Notes: generated by a model not told the origin, from the sequence alone. Numbered from the stretch's first letter, positions 43,626 to 53,071 are shown. The stretch: DNA of 64,000 bases from Clostridiales bacterium (GCA_004556455.1 SFGY01000006.1:1-64000), one strand, 5' to 3'. Program-made: numbers and translations.

Positions 43626-44672
43626 ATGGCTTATCTCACTGTTGTCGTACCCTCATATAATTCTGAGAACTATCTGGCCCGCTGCCTGGACAGTCTCCTG
43701 CCGCAAAAGGAAAAACTCGACGTCATCATCGTCAATGACGGCTCCACCGACCGCACGGCCGAAATTGGCCAGAGTTACGTCGATCGCTGGCCTCAGAACT
43801 TTCGCCTCATTAATAAAGAAAACGGAGGCCACGGCTCCGGCATCAACGTGGGCATTGAGCTGGCCGCCGCTCCCTGGTTTAAGGTTCTCGACAGTGACGA
43901 CCACTTTGTGGCCGAAGGACTGAATGAGCTGCTTCGTCTGATTGCCGATTTTGAAAATAAAGACAGCCTTAAACCCGACCTCATCATCAGCGATTTTATC
44001 TATGAAGTTCACCGCAATAAGGAGGACGGCCAGGAAGAAGTCATCAACAAACGGGCGGATTACCAGAATGTGTTCCGTGAACGCGGTTTTTGCAGCTGGT
44101 CCCGCATCCGCAGTTTTCGCTACGATCAGATGCTCATGATGCACGCGCTCTGCTACCGGACGGAAATTCTCAGAAAAATCAAACTGGAGCTGCCCGAAAA
44201 AACGTATTACGAAGATAACATCTACGTCTATGAGCCACTGCCCCATGTGCGCCGCATCTATTATCTCAATGAGCCAGTATATGTCTACTACATCGGCCGT
44301 GACGACCAGTCCATCAACATGGGCAATGTCGTCAAAAACGTCAATATGCAAATTTTTGTCACGGAAGAAATGCTGCGCCGCGTGCGTCTCGAAACGGTTC
44401 GCCCGCAGCGCCTGCAGCGCTATATGTTCCGGCATCTGGCACGCATGGTTGCCATGTGCATGATGCCGCTCGCGCTTCTCGATTCAGGCGAAAGCAAACA
44501 GAAAATCGCCTTGCTCTGGCAGGAACTCGAAAACATCAATCCCGTCGTGGCTAAAAAGCTGCGCGCCACGCCGATGTTAAGCTCACAACGCCTGCTCGCC
44601 AAAGCCGGATCGTATCTCAATCAGCAGGTTTATAACCTCATCAGCAAGGCCTTCGTTCTGGGCGGCAAATAG
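43626..44672 (+). CDS. Family 2 glycosyltransferase
   Basis: Transfers a sugar from a nucleotide donor, probably for a surface glycan. The GT-A fold is clear: LTVVVPSYNSENYLARCLDSLL at the start, DVIIVNDGSTDRTAEI, then GHGSGINVGIELAAAPWFKVLDSDDHF with the metal-binding DSDD near residue 92. The 348-residue protein has a mainly helical C-terminal half. The ATG at 43626 has ACGGAGGACTT upstream. It stands alone after the YitT-family gene, so its acceptor is unknown. A CCTGC/GCAGG hairpin lies in its leader. Confidence 0.88.
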   Translation: MAYLTVVVPSYNSENYLARCLDSLLPQKEKLDVIIVNDGSTDRTAEIGQSYVDRWPQNFRLINKENGGHGSGINVGIELAAAPWFKVLDSDDHFVAEGLNELLRLIADFENKDSLKPDLIISDFIYEVHRNKEDGQEEVINKRADYQNVFRERGFCSWSRIRSFRYDQMLMMHALCYRTEILRKIKLELPEKTYYEDNIYVYEPLPHVRRIYYLNEPVYVYYIGRDDQSINMGNVVKNVNMQIFVTEEMLRRVRLETVRPQRLQRYMFRHLARMVAMCMMPLALLDSGESKQKIALLWQELENINPVVAKKLRATPMLSSQRLLAKAGSYLNQQVYNLISKAFVLGGK

Positions 44673-44683
44673 GCCCCGCCCGC

Positions 44684-45802
44684 TTAAAGGTCGCTCAAAT
44701 CGGCTTTGACCATTCGGCAGCGGCGGCGGGCGAGTTCCAAAAGTTCCCGGTTTCGCTCATTGCCAGGGCCATAATCCCCTCTCTCTTCTTCGAGAGCACA
44801 GATCACTGTCGTCATCCCATCCAGCAGTTTGACCGCGTGTGCAAAACTTTCATCTCCGATGGGACAAAAAGGCTTTTCCTCAATAAGGGCATTGGCAATC
44901 TGGCGTGCCAGCTCAGCATCGCTGTCGTTGGCATGCAGAATCCCAGTGGCAAAGGGCAGACCGCGCTGCTGCAGATGTCTAAAGACAGGAATCCCCCTGC
45001 CATTCCCGGCGATCACAAAGATCTTGCAGGGACCTTCTGAGGGAGGCAGCTCGGGATTGCCAAAACGGGAATTGTAGCTGCCCGGCAAGTCATACAAGTC
45101 TTCAATAAAGCCATCCTCAAAAATTTCCTCGGTCGGTCCGTAGGCACGAATTTGACGATCCTTAATGCAGAGCACTTCATCGGAGACTTTGCGGGCAAGA
45201 TCCAGCTCATGTAAAGTCATCACAATGGCCAGCTGGCGCTCAGCAGCCAGCTGACGGAGAATTTGCAGAAGATCCAGTTTATAGCGAATATCCAGGTAGG
45301 ACGTCGGCTCATCGAGCACGAGCACGCGCGGCTCCTGACACAGCGCACGAGCCAGAAGAACGCGCTGCTTCTGGCCATCACTGCCATGCATAAAATCGAC
45401 GTTCGCCAGGCTTTCAATATGCAGCAGCTTCAAGGCGCTGTCGACCGCCTGGAGATCCTTTTCGCCGAGAAGGCCCAGCGCACCTGTGTAGGGATAGCGA
45501 CCGCTTTCCACGACTTCAGCATTGCTCATACGTTCGGTGTGCGGCCGTTGGGTCAGCAGAAGCGAGAGTGTTCTGGCCCATTCCTGCGGACTGAAATCTT
45601 CCAGCGCCCGACCATCAAGCTCAATGCAGCCCCCAATTTTGTGAAGCTGGCGGCTGAGGGTTTTAAGGATCGTTGACTTGCCCGCGCCATTAGGGCCGAT
45701 CAACGTCAGGATATGGCCCGCCTTCAGGCGGATGTCGATATCCTTGAGGAGAATCCTGCCGCCGTAGCCTACAGCAAGTTTTTCAGCATGTAGCAAAACC
45801 AT
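44684..45802 (-). CDS. ABC transporter ATP-binding protein (FecE/BtuD-like) with C-terminal extension
   Basis: ATPase for corrinoid, heme or siderophore import. Walker A GPNGAGKSTIL near residue 38, signature MHGSDGQKQRVLLARAL (GSDGQ instead of SGGQ), and Walker B VLVLDEPTSYLDI, then the switch His in VMTLHELDL. A C-terminal part of about 125 residues (from CKIFVIAGNGRGIPVFRHL) is not found in ordinary BtuD and I do not recognise it. It may bind the transported cofactor or a nucleotide. It lies directly after the permease; ATG at 45802 has AGGAG 9 nt upstream, and 45811 is an alternative. The upstream cobalamin riboswitch makes a corrinoid or its precursor the likely substrate. Confidence 0.85.
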   Translation of the reverse strand: MVLLHAEKLAVGYGGRILLKDIDIRLKAGHILTLIGPNGAGKSTILKTLSRQLHKIGGCIELDGRALEDFSPQEWARTLSLLLTQRPHTERMSNAEVVESGRYPYTGALGLLGEKDLQAVDSALKLLHIESLANVDFMHGSDGQKQRVLLARALCQEPRVLVLDEPTSYLDIRYKLDLLQILRQLAAERQLAIVMTLHELDLARKVSDEVLCIKDRQIRAYGPTEEIFEDGFIEDLYDLPGSYNSRFGNPELPPSEGPCKIFVIAGNGRGIPVFRHLQQRGLPFATGILHANDSDAELARQIANALIEEKPFCPIGDESFAHAVKLLDGMTTVICALEEERGDYGPGNERNRELLELARRRCRMVKADLSDL

Positions 45803-45815
45803 CTCGCTCATCTCC

Positions 45816-47090
45816 TCATTCCCTTCCCTTTGAGCGTCGCAGCAAAACCGCAATCACGATCGGCGCGCCAAAAACGGCGGTCACCGAACTTACCGATAGC
45901 TCCAGCGGCGCAAAGGCCGTACGGGCAATCAGATCACAGGCGAGGCAGAAAACACTGCCGCAGAGAAAACAGAGGGGTGCGACAAAAAGTGGCCGGGAGG
46001 ATTTGAGCAGGGCTTTGACGATGTGCGGCACAGCAATGCCGACAAAGGAGATCGGGCCTGCAAAAGCTGTGACACAGGCCGAAAGCATACTGGAAAGAAA
46101 AACCAGAGAAAGGCGCAGAAAGCGCAAATTAACCCCCACACTGCGCGCATAATTTTCACCGAGGCGATAGGCCGCCAGGGGTTTCGAAAGAAGAAACACA
46201 AAGAGGCTGCAGAGCACAACCGGTCCGGCCATAACTTTGATGTGATCCCAGGAAAGGCCGGAAAAGCTGCCCCGCGACCAATTATGCAGGTTGACGACAC
46301 TGGCATCATCGGCAAAGGTAATGACAAAATCCGTGATCGCCGAACAGATGTAGCCGATCATCACCCCGCTGACCACAAGCACCGAGGCGCTGTGCACGAC
46401 CCGCGAGATTAAAAGAACAAAAAACATGCAGAGCATGGAGCCGGAAAAAGCCGCCAAAACCATGCCAAAAGAGGAAATCCTAATATTCCCGGCGGAAAGC
46501 AGGACGACAAGAATCAGGGCCACAATGAGCTTAGCCCCCGAAGAAATCCCCAGGATATAGGGTCCGGCGATGGGATTGTGAAAAAAGGTCTGGAGGAGAA
46601 AGCCGGAGAGAGAGAGGGCTCCTCCCAGAAGCAGCACGCCACAGAGCCGCGGCAGGCGAATCTTCCAGAGGATATCCCGCAGCATGTCGATGCGAGGCTC
46701 CGCAGAAAAATCTGCCTGGGGGTTCAGCAGGGCCTGACGGAGTTCAGCACGGTTCGCATTGACGCTGCCGAGAACAATATTGAGCCAGATCAGAAGCAGC
46801 AGGAGGGCAAAGAGCAGAAGAAACGCCAGAAAAAAATGTTTCAACTGTCGCCGCTCCATGCTTTGAGGAAGCGAAAGGAACTCCTCTCCCTCACCGACAG
46901 AATCTGCGAGGCGGCCTGCCCCGGAAGATTCCGCTGTCCTCACGCGCGGCGCTGCAGGCTCAGCCGAATTGGCAGTTTTGGCAGCCAAAAGCTGCTCTTC
47001 AGGGAGCGCTTCCCTGTGTTTTTTTCTCATCTTTTTACTCATCTCAGGCGTTATCTCCGGCTCCCCTGCATCGACAAAGTGAAGCTCCAT
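45816..47090 (-). CDS. FecCD-family ABC permease (corrinoid/iron-chelate type)
   Basis: Membrane channel of the same importer. About nine or ten hydrophobic segments run from residue 85 on; the family motifs RLPRLCGVLLLGGALSLSGF, NPIAGPYILGISSGAKL and GPISFVGIAVPHIVKALL are clear. The first 80 residues are a charged, low-complexity region not usual in the family. The start is uncertain: ATG at 47090 has no clear ribosome site, and the in-frame ATG at about 47042 (MSKKMRKK) is possible. The stop overlaps or abuts the ATPase start. The binding-protein gene lies 117 bp upstream. Confidence 0.88.
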   Translation of the reverse strand: MELHFVDAGEPEITPEMSKKMRKKHREALPEEQLLAAKTANSAEPAAPRVRTAESSGAGRLADSVGEGEEFLSLPQSMERRQLKHFFLAFLLLFALLLLLIWLNIVLGSVNANRAELRQALLNPQADFSAEPRIDMLRDILWKIRLPRLCGVLLLGGALSLSGFLLQTFFHNPIAGPYILGISSGAKLIVALILVVLLSAGNIRISSFGMVLAAFSGSMLCMFFVLLISRVVHSASVLVVSGVMIGYICSAITDFVITFADDASVVNLHNWSRGSFSGLSWDHIKVMAGPVVLCSLFVFLLSKPLAAYRLGENYARSVGVNLRFLRLSLVFLSSMLSACVTAFAGPISFVGIAVPHIVKALLKSSRPLFVAPLCFLCGSVFCLACDLIARTAFAPLELSVSSVTAVFGAPIVIAVLLRRSKGRE

Positions 47091-47209
47091 CAAATGTTGC
47101 GTCGGGGAACTCCGCTCTCATAAACAGTCAGCTCCGAAAACACCCAGCCCTCCAGTCGCCGGCACATGATGGATCGGCTCCTGAAACTGTTGTCTCCAGC
47201 CACTCAGGT

Positions 47210-48994
47210 TTATTTCAATTTAAACAGATAGTCCAGCGGTTCCTCTTCGCCATGCCCGGAAAAGATCTGACTAAATTCCAGAGCCATTTTGCCATAGTGA
47301 GTCACATCCTGATAAAGGTTTTTCCGAGTGCACCAGACCGACTTATTTTGCACAGCCTTAAACTCTTTGAGAAGAGGATTCTGAGAGATCAGCTCTTCCA
47401 GCGATTGAAGTTCACCGACAATCGTACTGCAGTAAATGACAATATCGGCGTCACGAGCCGTCTCGTAGAATTTTTCCATCTCCATGTTCACGGTGCTGCG
47501 ATGTTTGGAAGGGTCTCCAAGGTTTTCAAAAATATATTTCCCCCCTGCAATGCCAATCAGCTTGCTGATGTAATCGTCAGATGAACGTGTGACCGCATTA
47601 CCTTTGCTGTTGATATAGAAGAAGGCGACGTGCTTCGGCTCTTCACTCTTTTTCTGACGTGAATCGACCGATTTTTTCGCTTCATCCATGAGACGGATCT
47701 GTTCGCTCATAAGCTTATCCGCCTCTTCGTCCTGATTCAGCATGGCCGCATAGCAGCGAATCCACTCCATACGGCCAAGGGGATGTTCTTCGATACTGGA
47801 GTGATCGACAAAAACTGTCAGACCTATTTTTTCGAGCTGTTCCTGGACCTCCGGGGTGTGCAGAATCATGCGGGACTCAAGGGCAAGCTTGCAGCCATTG
47901 GCCAGCAATTGTTCATAATCTGGCCTGCTGTACTTGCCACCAAATTGGATTTTTCCTTCTTCCATGGCCGTACGGGCATTTTCGACCGTCCAGTCACCCG
48001 CTTTAAGGCTCGAAAAGCCCAGCACATCCAAAGCCTGAAGCTCATCAAAAAAACACATGGAGCCCGTTGCGGCGATATAAACCTGATTGAGCGGCTGCTG
48101 GATCAGCTTAATGTCCGGATCCAGCCCTTCCGGGCTGTCTTTGCCTTCCGGCACCAGCAGGTAGCGGCGACCATCCGAAGTACGGATAAGGCGGTAACCC
48201 TCCTGAAAATCATCGATCTTGAATTGTTTTGCAAAGTCGAGCTTCATGCTCTTCTCAGGCTTCCAGCCATTGCCAGGGTCCGCAGGAGCAAAACGCTTTT
48301 CCAGTTCAGCCTCTCTCTCGGAGGAGTCCTTTTCATCAGACTTCTGAGCTTGCTCGACTTTATCCTTCGCCGCGTTTTCCTGACCCTTTTGCTTCGAGCC
48401 TTTGGCCTCGTCCTCAGCCTGCTCAGAAGACCAGCCTTTTTTCAGCGTACTGCCATCGAGCCTGAGGCTGTAGTCGACCACATGCGGAGTGCTCATGGCC
48501 GTCGTTTCCGCCTGGAAGGGAATGTCTTCATCGAGGCTGACAGGGACTTCAAAAGTGGAGTAGGCTTCGCTTTTGAGGGCCAGGTAGCGCTGGCCATCCA
48601 TTTCCATCCAGCTGTAATTTTTGCTGCTCCAGACCAGGGTGGCCGTCATCTGGCCCTCCCTGACCTCAAGTCTCAGGGGAGAGGCAATGTGCGCCTTGCC
48701 CGTGCCGCCGCTGATGGAGCCTTCAATCGAATAGAGCCCATCCTCAAGCTCAGCTGCCTTCGATCCGGCCTCCGGACTCTCTGCCTGAACAGACACGTTT
48801 GTGCCCAAACTGAAACTCAGCGAAAAGAAAAGGCAAAGGGCGAGGCAAAAAGCCGCAAAGTCCCTGAGGCTTCGGCGGAAAGAGTACGATGCAGGGTCTG
48901 TCCCCGCAAAGCAATCGGCCTTGCTCCCCGGGCAACGCATAGAGCGATGCTCCAAAAGACTCCGGTCATGGTCACGTGATTTTTTCTGCTGCAT
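47210..48994 (-). CDS. ABC substrate-binding protein with N-terminal NEAT-like domain
   Basis: Extracellular receptor of the importer. After a basic N-terminus and a signal or anchor segment (about residues 48-70, FCLALCLFFSLSFSLG) comes a domain of about 100 residues (from EDGLYSIEGSISGG to HVVDYSLRLD). Its DGxYxI start, V-x-G-x-MT strand and final Y-x-x-x-L pattern recall NEAT heme-binding domains and the C-terminal domain of the neighbouring chelatase. A Lys/Glu-rich linker (about 195-245) follows, then a periplasmic-binding-protein fold of the BtuF/FepB type (from YIAATGSMCFFDELQALDV). No lipobox is evident. A terminator-like hairpin separates it from the chelatase gene upstream. The exact ligand, cobalamin, heme or a precursor, is open. 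Confidence 0.82.
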   Translation of the reverse strand: MQQKKSRDHDRSLLEHRSMRCPGSKADCFAGTDPASYSFRRSLRDFAAFCLALCLFFSLSFSLGTNVSVQAESPEAGSKAAELEDGLYSIEGSISGGTGKAHIASPLRLEVREGQMTATLVWSSKNYSWMEMDGQRYLALKSEAYSTFEVPVSLDEDIPFQAETTAMSTPHVVDYSLRLDGSTLKKGWSSEQAEDEAKGSKQKGQENAAKDKVEQAQKSDEKDSSEREAELEKRFAPADPGNGWKPEKSMKLDFAKQFKIDDFQEGYRLIRTSDGRRYLLVPEGKDSPEGLDPDIKLIQQPLNQVYIAATGSMCFFDELQALDVLGFSSLKAGDWTVENARTAMEEGKIQFGGKYSRPDYEQLLANGCKLALESRMILHTPEVQEQLEKIGLTVFVDHSSIEEHPLGRMEWIRCYAAMLNQDEEADKLMSEQIRLMDEAKKSVDSRQKKSEEPKHVAFFYINSKGNAVTRSSDDYISKLIGIAGGKYIFENLGDPSKHRSTVNMEMEKFYETARDADIVIYCSTIVGELQSLEELISQNPLLKEFKAVQNKSVWCTRKNLYQDVTHYGKMALEFSQIFSGHGEEEPLDYLFKLK

Positions 48995-49044
48995 TTTTTC
49001 TCTCCTCTGATCTTGGTTTCAGCCTTTCGGCCTCTGTTCTGTGA

Positions 49045-49083
49045 CAAAAACGGGGACGGGAAAGCGTTTTTCCCGCCCCGTTC
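49045..49083 (-). terminator. Terminator between the chelatase and the binding-protein gene
   Basis: On the minus strand GGGGCGGGAAA pairs with TTTCCCGTCCCC, followed by GTTTTTGT. It would end most transcripts of the chelatase gene and lower expression of the importer, or the importer has its own promoter. Confidence 0.82.
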
Positions 49084-49184
49084 TGTACTATCTGACGCTC
49101 TGCCTCACAGAGCGAAGCTTCAAAGCTTAAGACCTCTCACGCCGCCTCGTTGCCGCAGATCGCTGCAGGCACAAAGCCTTCTGG

Positions 49185-50582
49185 CTATTTATGCGCCTCG
49201 GCGGGCAGCATTTTGGCTGAGAAAACGAGCGTGCGGTCATACCACTGCTCTTTTTTCTTGCTGAAAGCGGCACAGTCGATATCCTGATTCAGAGCTTCGA
49301 CAGGAACTGTAAAGACGTGGGCATCGTCAATTTCCTGGAAGGGAATGTATTGATCTTCCGTGGCCTTCGCCGCTTCTTCGCCCGTGCCCATGAAGAGGTA
49401 GAGATAGCCCTGCCCGCTCATGGTCATGTCGCAGGTCATCTTGCCATCTTTGACGTGGAGCAGCGCCTTGACGATATTAAACATCGAAGAAGAGCTTTCC
49501 ACTTCGATTTCATAATCCCCATCGACCAGCTGATCGCCCGTCACCGGACCCTCTTTGGCCTCACTGTCTTCCTTTTCACCTTCTGTTTTCACTCCGCTGA
49601 AGGGCTCAGCGGCTTTGGCGTGCTCAACAATCATCTGCTGGACGGCCGGATAGCTGCCCATACCTTCAATGCGGCATTCCACTTCATAGCCCGCTGCGGT
49701 AAAGGTGGATTTCCAGCTGTCTTCTTCGTCGCCAGCCATGTCGTTATTGGCATGATCGCCAGCCACAATCATCAGGGGAAGCATGACCACTTTCTTATAG
49801 CTGCCCGCCTGGACTTCTTTCAGCACATCGTCCAGGGTGGGAGTGCCTTCGACCGTGCCGACAAAGTAGTTGGCGTGCCCTTTATCATGGAAAAGCTTGT
49901 CCAGTTTGCCATAGGTGGCATTAGCTTCATGAGCTGTTCCGTGGCCCATCCAGACAATGGCGGTGCCTTCCTCGTCCGCATCCTTAGTCTGTTCCACCAG
50001 GATATCGCTCAACTTGTCAAAATCATCATCGCTGACGCAGAGCGCGCGGGAAACCTTCATGGAGTTGAATTTATCCACAAAAGGCGTGAGTTCTTTAAGA
50101 ACATCATCGTATTCGAAGCCTTCCATCACGTGGGTGGGAACGACGAGGACATCTTTGACGCCGTCGGCGAGCAGACGATAGAGAGCCTGGGTCACGGTAT
50201 CGATTCTTTCGCCGTCACGCACCATGATATGGTCGATAATGATCTGACTGGTAAAGCCACGGCGCACTTCATAGTCCGGGAAAGCTTCGGCCAGAGCCTT
50301 TTCGACAGCACCGATGGTCTTGGGACGGTTGTCGTTAAAGCTGGTGCCAAAACTGACTGCGAGCAACACAGGCTTGGGATCAGGAACCTCCCATCTGGGC
50401 TTCTCTTCTTCTTCAGATTCTTCAGACGTTTCTTCGCTCATCGCTTCGGCGCTTTCCTCTGCATTTTCCTTTGTCTCCTGAGCCTGATCCGCTTCGGCTC
50501 TGACCGTGAAGGGCAAAGCCAGCAGGGAGACGATCATCAGCAGCGCCAGGGCTGCCGCAAGCACAACATTTTTCTGATTCAT
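49185..50582 (-). CDS. cbiK: Exported sirohydrochlorin cobaltochelatase (CbiK type) with C-terminal extra domain
   Basis: Inserts cobalt (or another metal) into sirohydrochlorin or a related tetrapyrrole. The first 30 residues are a signal peptide (NVVLAAALALLMIVSLLALP, ending VRAEA). After an acidic stretch, the CbiK fold starts with KPVLLAVSFGTSFNDNRPKTI. The metal-site region IVWMGHGTAHEANATYGKL (His) and MLPLMIVAGDHANNDMAGDE (His) match the two catalytic histidines of CbiK. The last 120 residues (from LVDGDYEIEVESS) form an additional domain with the DGxYxI-like start and V-x-DGKMT strand also seen in the binding protein next to it. Ribosome site GGAGG precedes the ATG at 50582. A cobalamin riboswitch and terminator lie upstream. 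Export is unusual, though a periplasmic CbiK is known from Desulfovibrio. Confidence 0.9.
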   Translation of the reverse strand: MNQKNVVLAAALALLMIVSLLALPFTVRAEADQAQETKENAEESAEAMSEETSEESEEEEKPRWEVPDPKPVLLAVSFGTSFNDNRPKTIGAVEKALAEAFPDYEVRRGFTSQIIIDHIMVRDGERIDTVTQALYRLLADGVKDVLVVPTHVMEGFEYDDVLKELTPFVDKFNSMKVSRALCVSDDDFDKLSDILVEQTKDADEEGTAIVWMGHGTAHEANATYGKLDKLFHDKGHANYFVGTVEGTPTLDDVLKEVQAGSYKKVVMLPLMIVAGDHANNDMAGDEEDSWKSTFTAAGYEVECRIEGMGSYPAVQQMIVEHAKAAEPFSGVKTEGEKEDSEAKEGPVTGDQLVDGDYEIEVESSSSMFNIVKALLHVKDGKMTCDMTMSGQGYLYLFMGTGEEAAKATEDQYIPFQEIDDAHVFTVPVEALNQDIDCAAFSKKKEQWYDRTLVFSAKMLPAEAHK

Positions 50583-50785
50583 AATGGATCCTCCATTCTC
50601 TATCTTTATCCGCTGCCTTTTCTGCTGGAAGCCCTCGCAGACGCCCCACCGGGATCCGTCACGGATCTCAAAGCGCAGGATTGGCTGCTCCGGCGGCTTC
50701 GTGCAGAAGCGGAATAAAGCCAGGAGTCAACAAATTCTGCGCACACAAAGAGAACATTTCAGTTTTATTGAAAGTCTTCTGAATG

Positions 50786-50809
50786 AAAAATGCTGTTTTA
50801 CGAAGCATT
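50786..50809 (-). terminator. Expression-platform hairpin after the cobalamin riboswitch
   Basis: On the minus strand AATGCT and AGCATT flank a 9-nt loop and are followed by TTT. It lies between the aptamer and the cbiK start and could be the regulated terminator. Confidence 0.55.
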
Positions 50810-50849
50810 GCCTTCCTCCAGTGTCCGCAGAGTTGACAAATTGATATCC

Positions 50850-51090
50850 GGAGAAAGGCAAGTATCCTGACTTATCGCGCCTTCTATCAGCTCTCCTGCC
50901 GGGTCTGTCGGAACTGCTGCGAAGTTCACATAAAGTTCAGCAGTCCCCTCAGCGCCGAGCAAAGCGATGAAGAAGGTGACGAGCGCTCCTTCCCGGGGAC
51001 TTGACCCCAGTGGATAAAATGCGCCCTCTTTAACGAAATACAGTAACGGCCTTGTGCGGGATTCTCACCCGTCTTCCATGACCTTTCTCT
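50850..51090 (-). promoter_or_regulatory. Cobalamin riboswitch upstream of exported cbiK
   Basis: Full-length aptamer on the minus strand. Seen in order: GACGGGTGAGAATCCCGC, then CCGTTACTGT, the ATCCACTGG and GGGAAGG elements of the central domain, and the B12 box GTCAGGATACTTGCC near 50855-50872. It should shut the operon when adenosyl- or methylcobalamin is plentiful. A promoter candidate TTGCAG-17 bp-TAAGCT lies just upstream (about 51100-51130). Confidence 0.92.
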
Positions 51091-51095
51091 ATATT

Positions 51096-51421
51096 TGCAG
51101 CTTAGCACAGCCCTGCTTTTGCTGCAATTCTTCTTACTAAAATGAACCATAGTTTAGTCATACATGAAAAAACTGCATGGAGCATAGCTTTATAAAATTT
51201 AACTTTGATTGCGTATAGCTATGGCAAAATATTAAGGCTCTTATACTAAATGTGTGTTGATATTTATTTAAAATAATGGCTTAATATAGATGATGGCTAT
51301 GTGAAAACTATAGCAAACAGGAATTATTAGCTTTTATAAAGTAACGTACGAAAAATTATTAATCTGATGTTTTGATTAAGAAAAGTTCTACGAAATACGT
51401 AATAGTTTCCCGGGAGGTCGT
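51096..51421. other. AT-rich gene-free stretch before the ABC exporter
   Basis: About 325 bp, much richer in A and T than the surroundings, with no supported reading frame longer than a few codons. Its first part holds the promoter of the cobalamin riboswitch on the minus strand, and its end the GGGAGG ribosome site of the exporter gene. I searched for a small peptide precursor here and saw none. Confidence 0.5.
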
Positions 51422-53062
51422 ATGAAAAAATACTTTGTTCGAGCGAGCAGGCAAATGACGGGTCTGGTTTTGTCTGCCATTCTTGTTTCAATATCCGAAG
51501 TGTTACTTGCCCTTTCCATGAAGCGAGCGCTTGAGATGCTCATCAATCGGGAAAGATCTGGTTTGTCTGAGTTTGCGCTATTATTTCTTGGCGTCATTTT
51601 GCTGTCTGGCCTGGGTTATTTCTTGTCTGGGGTAGCTGCCGCAAGCTTCAAACGAAAATATCTCTCCGAGCTAAAACGGGATTATGCAGAAACCATGCTG
51701 AATATGTCTATGGATCATTTCGCAAATTATGCAAAAGGCAGTATTAGTTCTGGCATCAGCAATGATATTAATAAGCTGGAAACACAATATCTTGACACAA
51801 TCATTAAGCTGATCCGACAAGGAACAAGCTTTTTGCTGGCGGGTGCCGTTTTGTTCTATTTCAATCCTTTGCTGGCCGTTTGCATATGCCTGTTTACGCT
51901 GTTACTCTTTTTTGCGCCGCAGAAAACCCACAAAAACATGTATCTGCTTGGACAGGAATTTTCTACCTCCATGGCCGAATACTCGATCAAAATACAGGAA
52001 ATCCTGAATGGCTTTTTGCTGATTAAAGTCTCCAATTTGACTGAAATATTCAAGCTTGAACTCAATCATTTAAATCAGAAAAGTGAGGAGGTGAGGTATA
52101 AGCTCGGCATCAAAGAATCAGTGTTAACTTCGGTTTTAGCCATCTTCAGCTTGATGGCCTTTTATGTGCCGTTTATCATTGGCGCTATTTTTGTTTATTT
52201 TGGAAAAGTGGGTATCGGAGCTCTTATCGCTGTTATTAATTTATCCGGGTCTATCATTAACCCCGTTCAGCAAATTGGAATTAATTTGGCTAATCTAAAA
52301 GCTGGTCGTGGTATTCTTGAAACCATGTTGGATTTTATTAACGAGGAAAGTGCTCCAGTTTGTCAACATGAAAGCACTGAGAAACATGAGCATGAAGAGT
52401 TACATGAGGAGTTAAAGGAAGCACCCGATTTCCATGAATCTTTATCCTTGGAAAGAGTTGAGTTCGGCTATGGGGAAAGAATCATCCTATCTAATTTCTC
52501 TGCTACCATAAAAAAAGGATCAAAGACGTTGATTCTCGGAGCGAGTGGATCTGGTAAAACAACTCTACTTAACTTAATTGCCGGGCTTTATACAAATTAT
52601 CAGGGTTCTATACTCATAGATGGAAGAGAAATCAGAGATTTGAGCAGATCGTTTTTATCCTCCTGTATGGCCATTGTTCCTCAGGAATCCTTTATTTTTA
52701 ATCGCTCATTGGAAGAGAATATTGTGCTTTCTGAGTCGCTGGATACAACCAGGTTTGAAAAAGTTTGCCGCGAGGCGAGATTGGACGATTTAATCCAAAA
52801 ACTTCCTGAAGGTAACAAAACAATTCTGGGCGAAGGAGCACAAAATCTTTCCGGAGGCGAAAAACAACGTATTGGTATTGCCCGTGCATTTTATCAAAAT
52901 GCACCAATAATTCTTGCGGACGAGCCCACTTCTTCATTGGATGAGGAGAATGCGAGCATGATTTTCGATATTTTACTAAAATCTGATGCGACGGTGATTT
53001 GTGTGACACACAAAATAAGTGAAGCACAGAAACATAAATTTGACTCAGTCCTGATGTTGTAA
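51422..53062 (+). CDS. ABC exporter, fused permease and ATPase
   Basis: Type I ABC exporter half-transporter. Six membrane segments occupy roughly residues 10-300 (for example GLVLSAILVSISEVLLAL, FALLFLGVILLSGLGYFLSG). The ATPase domain has Walker A LGASGSGKTTLLNL near residue 375, Q-loop VPQESFIFNRS, signature NLSGGEKQRIGIARAF, Walker B ILADEPTSSLDEEN and the switch His in VICVTHKISE. A Glu/His-rich linker (about 310-340) precedes the ATPase domain. There is no N-terminal peptidase domain. The gene and its flanks are clearly AT-richer than the neighbours and the codon use differs, which suggests recent transfer between the two cobalamin operons. Substrate unknown; lipid, peptide or drug export are possible. 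Confidence 0.88.
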   Translation: MKKYFVRASRQMTGLVLSAILVSISEVLLALSMKRALEMLINRERSGLSEFALLFLGVILLSGLGYFLSGVAAASFKRKYLSELKRDYAETMLNMSMDHFANYAKGSISSGISNDINKLETQYLDTIIKLIRQGTSFLLAGAVLFYFNPLLAVCICLFTLLLFFAPQKTHKNMYLLGQEFSTSMAEYSIKIQEILNGFLLIKVSNLTEIFKLELNHLNQKSEEVRYKLGIKESVLTSVLAIFSLMAFYVPFIIGAIFVYFGKVGIGALIAVINLSGSIINPVQQIGINLANLKAGRGILETMLDFINEESAPVCQHESTEKHEHEELHEELKEAPDFHESLSLERVEFGYGERIILSNFSATIKKGSKTLILGASGSGKTTLLNLIAGLYTNYQGSILIDGREIRDLSRSFLSSCMAIVPQESFIFNRSLEENIVLSESLDTTRFEKVCREARLDDLIQKLPEGNKTILGEGAQNLSGGEKQRIGIARAFYQNAPIILADEPTSSLDEENASMIFDILLKSDATVICVTHKISEAQKHKFDSVLML

Positions 53063-53071
53063 TAATCTTTT

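Noticed and set aside
47783..48979. Plus-strand open frame (398 codons) opposite the binding-protein gene
   Set aside because: Shadow frame; the minus strand encodes a signal segment and a binding-protein fold.
49317..50717. Long plus-strand open frame (466 codons) opposite cbiK
   Set aside because: It is the mirror of the chelatase gene in GC-rich codons; no ribosome site or family motif.
51100..51421. Peptide precursor gene for the AT-rich exporter
   Set aside because: Only frames of a few codons occur; none has a ribosome site plus a leader-like sequence.
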